From Bacteroidales bacterium (GTDB taxonomy: Bacteria; Bacteroidota; Bacteroidia; Bacteroidales; BM520), in NCBI GenBank assembly GCA_016285515.1, contig JAEEQW010000001.1, forward strand, positions 186,001 to 250,000: DNA of 64,000 nucleotides, written 5' to 3'. The translations under genes and the position numbers were made by a program. The notes beneath the pieces were generated by a model that saw nothing but the letters and a program-made list of their open reading frames with translations, had not been told where the DNA came from and did no database searches. Positions 10,544 to 17,837 of this stretch are shown here, piece after piece (positions within the stretch are counted from its first letter, which is position 1; each line of letters starts with the position of its first letter).

Positions 10544-11460
10544 TTTTTCTTCTTGAAGTACAAAAGCATGGCAATTACCACTAAAATCATTATTGCCAGA
10601 ATTATGACAAATGCGTGTTGGTAGCTTGCTCCGGGTAGAATAAGGTTCATCCCGTAAAGTCCGGTGATGAAGGTCAACGGCATCATTGTGGATGAGAAGA
10701 ATGTGAGAATCTTCATTATTTCGTTGGTCCTGTTGGCCTGCATGGAATCGAAGGTTTTCGACAAGCTTTCGATAAGTTCTGCGTCATCTTCAGTCATATC
10801 CCATATTTTCTGCATGTAGTCGAGGATGTTGCCCCAGTATTCTTCCATATTGTCGGCGAAGCCTTCAATTTCACCTGATTCGAATTTGTTGAACACTCGC
10901 AGTTGTGGTCGGAATGTGGTATTGAGGAGGATGACATTCTTGCGGGTCACGGAGATGCTTTCGATGGTCTTTTCGGCTTTGTAGTCGAAGAGTGAGCCGT
11001 TGATATAGTCGATATTGGAACCGATGCGTCTTACAAGTTTGTAGGTTTCCTCAATGGTGATTTCGAGGATGTGGTATAGCAGCTGGTCGGATGAACCGAA
11101 CATGAATTCTTCATCTTCCACATCTGAAGTGGAAGAGAGGGTTTTCTTTGCCTCCTCGAACATTTTCCTCACCTGTGGATGCAGTTTTCCGATGGTAATG
11201 ATGTAATCAGGCCCCCAGAAAAGTCTCAACTCTCTGATTCTGATGAATTTGTCTATTTTGTCGAAATGCGGGTAATGGAATATCAGAAAATAATAGTTGT
11301 CGTAAACATCGATCTTCGGTCGTTGGTTCGACGGACTCTGGCAGTCTTCAAGATCAAGAGGGTGGAAATAAAACTCGTCTTTTAAAAACTGAATATCTTC
11401 ATCAGAGGCATTAAATATATGATGCCATTTTAAGGTACCAAATTTAAGAGTTTCAACCAT
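10534..11460 (-). CDS. CorA-family divalent cation transporter
   Basis: An inner-membrane magnesium/cobalt channel of the CorA family, 308 residues. It has a long cytoplasmic alpha/beta domain, a stalk helix, and near the C-terminus the diagnostic YGMN loop after TM1 (FFSSTMMPLTFITGL), followed by TM2 and a Lys-rich tail (FKKKKWL). A GTG six bases further upstream is also in frame, but an AAGGAGG ribosome site on the minus strand ends six bases before the ATG at 11460, which decides the start. A TATCTTTG promoter box lies about 50 bases upstream. The stop overlaps the DAHP synthase start. Some relatives carry zinc or cobalt, so the ion is not certain. Confidence 0.9.
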   Translation of the reverse strand: MVETLKFGTLKWHHIFNASDEDIQFLKDEFYFHPLDLEDCQSPSNQRPKIDVYDNYYFLIFHYPHFDKIDKFIRIRELRLFWGPDYIITIGKLHPQVRKMFEEAKKTLSSTSDVEDEEFMFGSSDQLLYHILEITIEETYKLVRRIGSNIDYINGSLFDYKAEKTIESISVTRKNVILLNTTFRPQLRVFNKFESGEIEGFADNMEEYWGNILDYMQKIWDMTEDDAELIESLSKTFDSMQANRTNEIMKILTFFSSTMMPLTFITGLYGMNLILPGASYQHAFVIILAIMILVVIAMLLYFKKKKWL

Positions 11461-11466
11461 AGACAC

Positions 11467-11473
11467 CCTCCTT
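11467..11473 (-). promoter_or_regulatory. Strong Shine-Dalgarno site for the CorA gene
   Basis: Read on the minus strand the bases are AAGGAGG, six bases before the ATG at 11460. Strong Shine-Dalgarno sites are rare in Bacteroidota. This one rules out the GTG at 11466 as the start. Confidence 0.7.
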
Positions 11474-11508
11474 TTTTAAAATAGATTCTACATTCCCAAA
11501 AAATTTTC

Positions 11509-11516
11509 CAAAGATA
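11509..11516 (-). promoter_or_regulatory. Bacteroidota -7 promoter box for the corA-aro group
   Basis: TATCTTTG on the minus strand matches TAnnTTTG exactly. It would start transcription near 11503, giving a leader of about 40 bases before the CorA start. I see no clear -33 TTTG partner. Confidence 0.55.
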
Positions 11517-11556
11517 AACAAATTTTTTGAAAGGAGAGCATATTAGGTTTTAACTT

Positions 11557-12156
11557 TTATTGCCTCCATTGCAGCGTCTCAGTTATCGTAATCAGGTCTT
11601 TGTCGATGAATTCGATGACGGGGGAGAGGGAATCGTTGTTCGGGACATTGTTGAAATACAAGGCGCCACGCAGGAAATTGGTGGTGCTGTCGGTGATATA
11701 GAACTGAATAGGCGAAGCCGTCTCGCTACCCTGGATGTTGTAATATAGCCCATATACTGAATGTTCGGGGTGGGAGATGACTTTCTGCTTGATGGCTGTT
11801 GCTTTTGGTATATGTTGGACTGCAAAGCTGCGTGATGTCTCGATATAAGTCGATAATGTGGTATCCATCTGATAATAAGTGAGATGGATGGTTGCGTTGT
11901 AGGCGGGGAAATTCATGTTGAACCACCTGCTTTTGTCGTTTGAAGGCACTTCCACAAATGTCGAATAGGTTGGGACAAGACATGTGAAGGGCAGTCTGTG
12001 GTCGGACAGGGAGGAGAGGGTGTCGTAGGATTTTTCCGGGAAGGCGATGCGGAAATATCCCATCGGTTTCGGCGTGCTGTTGTTTTGGCACGCCGAAACG
12101 ATTATTATGGATGAAATTGCGATTAGTAGTAACTGTCGTTTAGAACGGGAGATCAT
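11557..12156 (-). CDS. gldD: Gliding motility lipoprotein GldD
   Basis: A lipoprotein of about 199 residues: basic N-terminus, hydrophobic core, then VSAC (Cys23). The stretch PKPMGYFRIAFPEKSY just after the lipidation site is the GldD hallmark (family pattern PKPRGYxRIxFPxxxY). GldD is needed for gliding in Flavobacterium and is linked to type IX secretion, which fits the T9SS sorting domains on the four giant proteins in this window. The ATG at 12156 (or the adjacent ATG at 12159) lies inside the 3' end of ssb, overlapping by 17 to 20 bases, so the two genes are one transcript. In many relatives gldE sits between ssb and gldD; it is absent here. Confidence 0.85.
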   Translation of the reverse strand: MISRSKRQLLLIAISSIIIVSACQNNSTPKPMGYFRIAFPEKSYDTLSSLSDHRLPFTCLVPTYSTFVEVPSNDKSRWFNMNFPAYNATIHLTYYQMDTTLSTYIETSRSFAVQHIPKATAIKQKVISHPEHSVYGLYYNIQGSETASPIQFYITDSTTNFLRGALYFNNVPNNDSLSPVIEFIDKDLITITETLQWRQ

Positions 12157-12598
12157 CATCTTCTGAAGTCGGAGGATTGAAAATCTGGGAATCGTTAGGC
12201 TGCATAGGCTCCGGAGCAGACTGCTCTGCAGCGTTGGTGGCAGCCTGCGGACCGCTGTTCTGACCTGCATTTCCACTACTAAGCATAACCATCGAATCAC
12301 CCTCTATCTCAGTATAGAACTTCTTTACGCCTTCCTGTTCATAGCTTCTGTATCTGATGCGTCCTTCAATATAAACCTGACTCCCTTTTCTCAGATATTT
12401 CTCTGCAATGTCAGCCAATCCGCGCCACAATGAAATGTTGTGCCATTCGGTATGACTTGCCTTATCGCCGCTCTTTGTTTTGTAGTCTTCATTGGTAGCC
12501 AATGTAAATCTAACATTTTTGCCCGTTTCAAATGATCTTACTTCCGGGTCTTTTCCAAGGTTCCCTATCAGGATTACCTTATTTAATCCACTTGCCAT
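12140..12598 (-). CDS. ssb: Single-stranded DNA-binding protein
   Basis: A 152-residue SSB. The OB fold spans about residues 4-108 (LNKVILIGNLGKDPEVR, then WHNISLWRGLADIAEKYL and GSQVYIEGRI). A Gln/Asn/Pro-rich flexible linker follows and the protein ends with the acidic tip DDDLPF, which recruits replication and repair partners. It coats single-stranded DNA during replication, recombination and repair. The gene is first of an ssb-gldD pair, with a TATTTTTG promoter box about 23 bases upstream. Confidence 0.97.
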   Translation of the reverse strand: MASGLNKVILIGNLGKDPEVRSFETGKNVRFTLATNEDYKTKSGDKASHTEWHNISLWRGLADIAEKYLRKGSQVYIEGRIRYRSYEQEGVKKFYTEIEGDSMVMLSSGNAGQNSGPQAATNAAEQSAPEPMQPNDSQIFNPPTSEDDDLPF

Positions 12599-12620
12599 AG
12601 TACTTGTTTTTTTAATCCAA

Positions 12621-12628
12621 CAAAAATA
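12621..12628 (-). promoter_or_regulatory. -7 promoter box for ssb-gldD
   Basis: TATTTTTG on the minus strand, an exact TAnnTTTG match 23 bases before the ssb ATG. The 226-base gap between ssb and the HU gene holds this box, the divergent HU box, and otherwise only AT-rich sequence. Confidence 0.5.
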
Positions 12629-12748
12629 ATAAAAATTCTTTCTTGTATATATATTGCAAAAAATACTTTTTTGTTACCTGTTTCGAGAGTTTTTTTTGAG
12701 TTTCTTCGAAAAAAATTTTATTAAAGTCGTTATAATCAAAAAAATATG

Positions 12749-12756
12749 TATCTTTG
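12749..12756 (+). promoter_or_regulatory. -7 promoter box for the HU gene
   Basis: TATCTTTG, extended by CA, is an exact match to the Bacteroidota box. A leader of about 62 bases precedes the HU ATG at 12825. Confidence 0.65.
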
Positions 12757-12824
12757 CAGTCCATTTTCTAAAGTGATTTTGTTCACTATTGAGTATTATT
12801 TATTAACAGATAAAGTAAGAAATT

Positions 12825-13118
12825 ATGACAAAAGCAGAAATCGTAGCTGAAATAGCTAACAAAACGGGCTATGAAAAAGTGGAGATTCAGAAGTGTGTCG
12901 AACTTTTCATGGGTACAGTTAAAAACTCATTGGTCAAAGGTGAAAGCGTATATCTCAGAGGATTCGGCAGTTTCATCATCAAAGAAAGAAAGGCAAAAAT
13001 TGGCAGAAACATTTCCAAGAAATCTGCTATAAAGATACCTGCACACAGCATCCCTGCATTCAAACCAGCTAAGGCTTTCGCTATTAGCGTAAAAAATACT
13101 AAACCTCAAGAAAAATAA
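12825..13118 (+). CDS. HU-family DNA-binding protein
   Basis: A 97-residue histone-like protein. Residues 1-45 form the two-helix base (MTKAEIVAEIANKTGYEKVE). The arm region follows the signature LRGFGSFIIKERKAKIGRN, with Pro in the arm (KIPAHSIPAFKPAKAF) for DNA intercalation. It is a nucleoid protein that bends DNA. It is cotranscribed with the tiny basic protein 9 bases downstream, and the transcript probably ends at the hairpin near 13239-13282. An HU-RNase G neighbourhood is typical of the phylum. Confidence 0.95.
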   Translation: MTKAEIVAEIANKTGYEKVEIQKCVELFMGTVKNSLVKGESVYLRGFGSFIIKERKAKIGRNISKKSAIKIPAHSIPAFKPAKAFAISVKNTKPQEK

Positions 13119-13127
13119 TAATATATT

Positions 13128-13217
13128 ATGCCAAACGGAAAGAAACATAAAAGACAGAAAATGTCAACCCACAAGCGTAAAAAACGTTTGCGGAAGAACA
13201 GACATAAGAAAAAATAA
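13128..13217 (+). CDS. Small basic AURKAIP1/COX24-like putative ribosomal protein
   Basis: A 29-codon reading frame: starts MPNGKKHKRQKMSTHKR, then KKRLRKNRHKKK. More than half the residues are Lys or Arg. The KRxKMxxHKRKKRLRKNRHKKK pattern matches the small AURKAIP1/COX24-domain proteins found in Bacteroidota just after HU; the related eukaryotic domain is in mitochondrial small-subunit protein mS38. A ribosome-associated role is therefore likely but inferred. It starts 9 bases after the HU stop and shares its transcript. It is easily missed because of its size. Confidence 0.75.
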   Translation: MPNGKKHKRQKMSTHKRKKRLRKNRHKKK

Positions 13218-13238
13218 ATCTCATGTCCTCATTTAAAT

Positions 13239-13282
13239 AAAATCTATCAGGTCTATTAAATTTCTAATATCTGATAGATTTT
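13239..13282 (+). terminator. Long hairpin between the HU operon and RNase G gene
   Basis: A perfect 12-base inverted repeat (AAAATCTATCAG at 13239-13250 with its complement at 13271-13282). The loop itself contains a second TATTA/TAATA pairing, so the whole stretch can fold. It is followed by TTGTTG, not a clean T tract. It could be a terminator for the HU operon or an RNase-sensitive leader of rng, 20 bases before its start. Confidence 0.5.
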
Positions 13283-13302
13283 GTTGTTTAATATTTAACC
13301 TC

Positions 13303-14871
13303 GTGAACAAAGAATTAATAATAAAGAAGCACGATAAGGACGTTGACATAGCCCTCCTTGAAGACAATGTTCTCGTTGAACTCCATAAGGACAGGACTGA
13401 TGTGGGATTTATGGCTGGTGACATCTATCTCGGCAGGGTGAAAAAGAATATGCCGGGACTGAATGCATGCTTCCTTGACATTGGTCATGAGAAGAATGCG
13501 TTTATGATTTATGTTGACTTGGGCACACAGTTCCGCAGTCTCATGAAATTCACCTCCAAGCTTCAGGCCGGTTCACTCACCGGAAAAGACGGGGTGGAAA
13601 TGGTCGAAAACTTCAAGCTCGAGCAGGAAGTTTCAAAGACAGGCAAAATAGCCAATGAGGTGTCAGCCAACCAACTGATTCCGGTTCAAATAGTTAAAGA
13701 GGCAATTTCCACCAAGGGCCCGCGCGTGTCAAGCGATATCGCCATTGCAGGACGCTATCTTGTCCTGATTCCTTTTTCCAACAAGATATCAATATCACAA
13801 AAAATCAAACAGGCCGAAGAACGCAGCCGGCTTAAAACTCTCGTAAAGAGCATAAAGCCGGATAATTTCGGCATCATTATACGCACAATGGCTGAAAGCC
13901 GTATGGTCGTGGATTTGTACAACGACCTTGAAGACCTTCAGAGCAAATGGAACAAAGTGGTGAAAAACCTTGCACATGCCAAGCCCCTTTCCATCCTCCT
14001 CAGCGAAATAGACAGGGCTAACGCCATTCTCCGTGATGTCCTCAACGAAACTTTCAACTCTATAAATGTCAATGACCAGAAACTGTTTGACGACACCAAA
14101 GAGTATCTCAAACAGATTGCCCCTGAAAAAGTTGACATACTCAAATTATATAAAGGCAAAGGCGATATCTTTGAATTCTACGGAGTGGAGAAACAAATCA
14201 GAAACTCGTTCGGCAAGATAGTGACTATCAAGAACGGTATCTATATGTATATCGAAAAAACTGAAGCACTCCACGTAATAGATGTCAATTCGGGACCGCG
14301 CGCCAACAACAATCAGGACTCAATAGAGGAAAACGCCCTGGCAGTGAACCTTGAAGCCGGACGTGAAATTGCACGCCAGCTGCGTCTTCGCGACCTTGGC
14401 GGCATCATTGTCATCGACTTTATCGACCTTGCAAAAGCCAGCGACAGGAAACTCCTCTTCGACAGTCTTGTTGAAGAAATGGCTAACGACAAGGCACGAC
14501 ATACAGTGCTGCCTCCAACCAAATTCGGACTGATACAGATAACCCGTCAGCGCATCAGACCGGAAGTCACCATCAATGACCTTGAAAAATGCCCTACCTG
14601 CCACGGTACCGGTATCATCAAGCCGTCAATGCAACTCGAAGAGGATATAGAGGAAACTTTGCAATACCTCGTCCAGGAACAGAATGAGAAAAACCTTACG
14701 TTGGGAGTCCATCCTTTCGTATTTGCCTATCTCAACCAGGGACTCGTCAACTCTCTCGTGAAAAAATGGCAGAGAAAATATCATGTCAAACTGAAACTCT
14801 GCTGCATGAAAAACTATAATATATTGGATTTCAGGTTCTTCAATAACATGATGGAAGAAATTAACCTCTAA
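13303..14871 (+). CDS. rng: Ribonuclease G/E family endoribonuclease
   Basis: A 522-residue RNase G. An S1 domain fills about residues 35-125 (IYLGRVKKNMPGLNACFLDIG). The metal-binding catalytic aspartates are D327 (DVNSG) and D372 (VIDFIDL), spaced as in E. coli RNase E (303/346) plus two residues. The zinc-link CPTCHGTG sits near residues 430-437. It cuts structured 5'-monophosphate RNAs, for example in rRNA maturation and mRNA decay. It lacks the long C-terminal scaffold of RNase E. The start is GTG; no better ATG gives the conserved N-terminus. trpS follows 38 bases downstream. Confidence 0.95.
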   Translation: MNKELIIKKHDKDVDIALLEDNVLVELHKDRTDVGFMAGDIYLGRVKKNMPGLNACFLDIGHEKNAFMIYVDLGTQFRSLMKFTSKLQAGSLTGKDGVEMVENFKLEQEVSKTGKIANEVSANQLIPVQIVKEAISTKGPRVSSDIAIAGRYLVLIPFSNKISISQKIKQAEERSRLKTLVKSIKPDNFGIIIRTMAESRMVVDLYNDLEDLQSKWNKVVKNLAHAKPLSILLSEIDRANAILRDVLNETFNSINVNDQKLFDDTKEYLKQIAPEKVDILKLYKGKGDIFEFYGVEKQIRNSFGKIVTIKNGIYMYIEKTEALHVIDVNSGPRANNNQDSIEENALAVNLEAGREIARQLRLRDLGGIIVIDFIDLAKASDRKLLFDSLVEEMANDKARHTVLPPTKFGLIQITRQRIRPEVTINDLEKCPTCHGTGIIKPSMQLEEDIEETLQYLVQEQNEKNLTLGVHPFVFAYLNQGLVNSLVKKWQRKYHVKLKLCCMKNYNILDFRFFNNMMEEINL

Positions 14872-14909
14872 TCTGTATATACCTTATTAATATAATAAAA
14901 AGAATTATT

Positions 14910-15908
14910 ATGGATATAGTATTAAGCGGAATCAGACCGACAGGTCTTCTTCACCTTGGCAATTACCTCGGCGCCTTAATCAACTTCGTGAAGATGCAAG
15001 ATGAAAACAAGTGCTATTTCTTCATCGCCGACATCCATTCGCTGACCACACATCCACTTGCCGAACATCTCCAAGAAAACATCAAGGAGATGATTGCCGA
15101 ATATCTTGCTGCAGGTATCGACCCCGAGAAATCGGCTCTGTATGTCCAAAGCGATGTCCCGGAAATCATCGAACTTTATGTCTATCTCAATATGAACGCT
15201 TACCTCGGCGAACTTGAGAGGTGCACATCGTTTAAGGACAAGGCCCGCAAACAGCCCGACAACCTGAACGCCGGTCTGCTGACTTACCCGTGTCTCATGG
15301 CTGCCGACATACTGATACACCGTGCAACAAAAGTCCCCGTAGGCAAAGACCAGGAACAGCATCTTGAAATGACGCGCACATTCGCCAACAGGTTCAACCG
15401 CATGTATAACTGCAATATCTTTCCCGAACCTACCGCTTATAATTTCGGCCACGAACTGGTAAAAATCCCAGGGCTCGACGGCAGCGGAAAAATGGGAAAA
15501 TCGGAAGGCAATGACAATTGCCTCTATTTGTCTGATGAACCAAATGTGCTGAAAAAGAAGATAATGAGAGCTCTTACCGACAGCGGACCCACACAGCCTA
15601 ACCAACCGAAACCGGATTATATCAATAACCTTTTCACCATCATGAAAGCAGTGTCTGCACCGGAGACGGTCGCTTACTTCGACGACAAGTGGAACGACTG
15701 CTCCATTCGCTACGGTGATATGAAGAAACAGCTGTTTGAGGATGTGAATGCCTTCCTTACCCCTTTGCGGGAAAGAATCAAGGATATACGCTCTAATGAT
15801 GAATATCTTGCCAAAGTTGTGCGCCAGGGTGCCGAACAGGCACGCGAAAGTGCCGGCAAAACCATGATTGAAGTGCGTAAAGCCGTGGGAATCAAATCGT
15901 TAATTTAA
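14910..15908 (+). CDS. trpS: Tryptophanyl-tRNA synthetase
   Basis: A 332-residue class I synthetase that charges tRNA-Trp. The HIGH-type motif is HLGN at residues 15-18, after GIRPTG. The KMSKS loop is KMGKS near residue 194 (GLDGSGKMGKSEGN). Tryptophan-pocket segments AADIL and PVGKDQEQHLE are present. Its length is standard for bacterial TrpRS. It lies between rng and a dipeptidase gene, all on the plus strand with short gaps (38 and 18 bases), so the three may share a transcript. Confidence 0.97.
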   Translation: MDIVLSGIRPTGLLHLGNYLGALINFVKMQDENKCYFFIADIHSLTTHPLAEHLQENIKEMIAEYLAAGIDPEKSALYVQSDVPEIIELYVYLNMNAYLGELERCTSFKDKARKQPDNLNAGLLTYPCLMAADILIHRATKVPVGKDQEQHLEMTRTFANRFNRMYNCNIFPEPTAYNFGHELVKIPGLDGSGKMGKSEGNDNCLYLSDEPNVLKKKIMRALTDSGPTQPNQPKPDYINNLFTIMKAVSAPETVAYFDDKWNDCSIRYGDMKKQLFEDVNAFLTPLRERIKDIRSNDEYLAKVVRQGAEQARESAGKTMIEVRKAVGIKSLI

Positions 15909-15926
15909 CAACTAAAATCTATTAAT

Positions 15927-17618
15927 ATGAAAAAACTACTATTGTCACTTTTTGTTCTCATAACGAGTACAGCGGCTTTCAGCTGCACAAACTTCCTCTT
16001 CACAAAGGGCGCTACTGCTGATGGCAGTACGATGATAACATACGCTGCCGATTCGCATGTCCTATATGGTGAACTGTATCATTGGGATGCAGCCGACTGG
16101 CCTGAAGGCACCATGCTTGATATCTATGAATGGGATACCGGCAAATATATGGGACAGATACCTCAGGTGAAACATACCTACAACGTGGTAGGCAACATGA
16201 ACGAACATCAGCTTGCTATTGGCGAGACCACTTACGGCGGTCTTGAAACCCTTTACCACCAGTCGGGTGCGATAATGGACTATGGCAGTCTGATATATAT
16301 TGCTTTGCAGAGAGCCAAAACTGCACGCGAGGCCATTTATGTTATCGCCGACCTCATGGAGAAATACGGTTATGCCAGTGAAGGCGAAAGCTTCTCAATA
16401 GCCGACAAGGAAGAGGTTTGGATTATGGAAATCATCGGCAAGGGTGAAGGAGAGAAGGGTGCAGTATGGGTTGCCCGCATGATTCCTGACGGATACATCA
16501 GCGGACATGCTAACCAGGCACGTATAACCACTTTCCCGCTGGAGGGCAATAAGAGCTCAATCTCCTCAACCCATCTCGAGGACATTTATAATAAAGGTAT
16601 AACCACCGCTTATCATAAAGATGTCATATCCTTCGCAAAGAAAAAGGGTTTGTATAGTGGCAAGGATTCGGATTTCAGTTTCTGCGATGTGTATTGTCCG
16701 TTGTCTTTCGGTGGTGCAAGAGGCTGTGAGGCACGTGTTTGGGCAGGATTCATGAAGGCTAATAAAGCCCAGATGGCTGAATATGAGGATTATGCAAGAG
16801 GCGACAACCTCAAGCACCGGTTCCCGCTGTGGATTAAGCCTGACCGTAAGCTCACGCTTTTCGATGTTTATGACATCATGCGTGACCATTATGAAGGCAC
16901 CACTATGGATATGAGAAACGACGTAGGCGCCGGACCATACGCTTGTCCTTACCGCTGGCGTCCTATGGACTGGAAGCTTGATGGCAAGACATATATTCAT
17001 GAGAGAGCCACTTCAACCCAACAAACCGGATTCTCTTTCGTCTCACAGTCACGCAGCTGGCTGCCAGATGCTGTCGGCGGAATACTCTGGTGGGGTGTGG
17101 ACGACACCTATTCATCGTGCTATATACCAATGCATGCTTGCATGACCAAGATTCCGGAAAATGTGAAGGTGGGCAACGGCTCCATGCTCGAATATTCCCC
17201 AACTTCATTGTTCTGGACATTCAATAAGGTTTCGAATTTTATTTATTCGCGTTACTGCGACATGATTGTTGATGTCCAGAAAGTTCAGAAACGTCTTGAA
17301 TCCCAATTTTATAACGAAGTGATACAGTACGACTCCAAGCTCGTCCACGCGTATTTCACTGATCCTAACGAAGCTGTGGCAATAATGACAAACTTCTCCG
17401 CGGAGAAGACGCTGCAGACATATAATGAATGGGAGAATCTGTTTGTGTATCTGCTTGTAAAGTACATGGATGGCAACATCAAGTACGAAAAAGACGGGCA
17501 GTTTGAAACCAACGGTATTGATGCCAAACAGGCTAAATTTCCGATGCAGCCTGAATATCCGGAGAAATGGTATCGTACTATAGTTAACGATTGCGGCAAA
17601 AATATCATGTCAAAATAG
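15927..17618 (+). CDS. C69-family (PepD-like) secreted dipeptidase
   Basis: A 563-residue peptidase of family C69. A signal peptide (LLLSLFVLITSTAAFS) ends directly before Cys20 (CTNFLFTKGATADGS); in this N-terminal nucleophile family the Cys becomes the catalytic residue once the leader is removed, so secretion and activation are coupled. GETTYGG, the AREAI(Y)VIADLMEKYGYASEGESF segment and EVWIMEIIGKG are typical of the family. It probably releases amino acids from dipeptides in the periplasm or outside the cell. It lies 18 bases after trpS and ends before an AT-rich hairpin. Confidence 0.88.
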   Translation: MKKLLLSLFVLITSTAAFSCTNFLFTKGATADGSTMITYAADSHVLYGELYHWDAADWPEGTMLDIYEWDTGKYMGQIPQVKHTYNVVGNMNEHQLAIGETTYGGLETLYHQSGAIMDYGSLIYIALQRAKTAREAIYVIADLMEKYGYASEGESFSIADKEEVWIMEIIGKGEGEKGAVWVARMIPDGYISGHANQARITTFPLEGNKSSISSTHLEDIYNKGITTAYHKDVISFAKKKGLYSGKDSDFSFCDVYCPLSFGGARGCEARVWAGFMKANKAQMAEYEDYARGDNLKHRFPLWIKPDRKLTLFDVYDIMRDHYEGTTMDMRNDVGAGPYACPYRWRPMDWKLDGKTYIHERATSTQQTGFSFVSQSRSWLPDAVGGILWWGVDDTYSSCYIPMHACMTKIPENVKVGNGSMLEYSPTSLFWTFNKVSNFIYSRYCDMIVDVQKVQKRLESQFYNEVIQYDSKLVHAYFTDPNEAVAIMTNFSAEKTLQTYNEWENLFVYLLVKYMDGNIKYEKDGQFETNGIDAKQAKFPMQPEYPEKWYRTIVNDCGKNIMSK

Positions 17619-17680
17619 TAACTTCTTAATTATTAATTGTTTCCCTTAAAGACAGCCATGTGATGTTAATAAAGTTGTTG

Positions 17681-17707
17681 AAAAAGCAAAAAAAAATTGC
17701 CTTTTTT
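17681..17707 (+). terminator. Probable terminator after the dipeptidase gene
   Basis: AAAAAGCAA pairs with TTGC(C)TTTTT with one bulge, over an A-rich loop and ending in a T run. It is weak because it contains few GC pairs, but it separates the dipeptidase transcript from the promoter at 17731. Confidence 0.4.
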
Positions 17708-17730
17708 GTTGAAACAATAAAAAATATGGT

Positions 17731-17738
17731 TATCTTTG
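17731..17738 (+). promoter_or_regulatory. -7 promoter box for the first giant gene
   Basis: TATCTTTG extended by CA. A TTG at 17709-17711 lies 19 bases upstream and fits the -33 element. The leader would be about 93 AT-rich bases before the ATG at 17838. Confidence 0.65.
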
Positions 17739-17837
17739 CAACTCGGAATAAGAAGTTTTTTTGTATAATGAAGGATAAAAGAGGATTCAATAATATTATT
17801 AACCATTAATAACCAATTAATAACTAAATTATTAATC

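Noticed and set aside
14976..15605. 209-codon minus-strand frame opposite trpS
   Set aside because: It is fully antisense to a clear TrpRS and has no recognisable domain.
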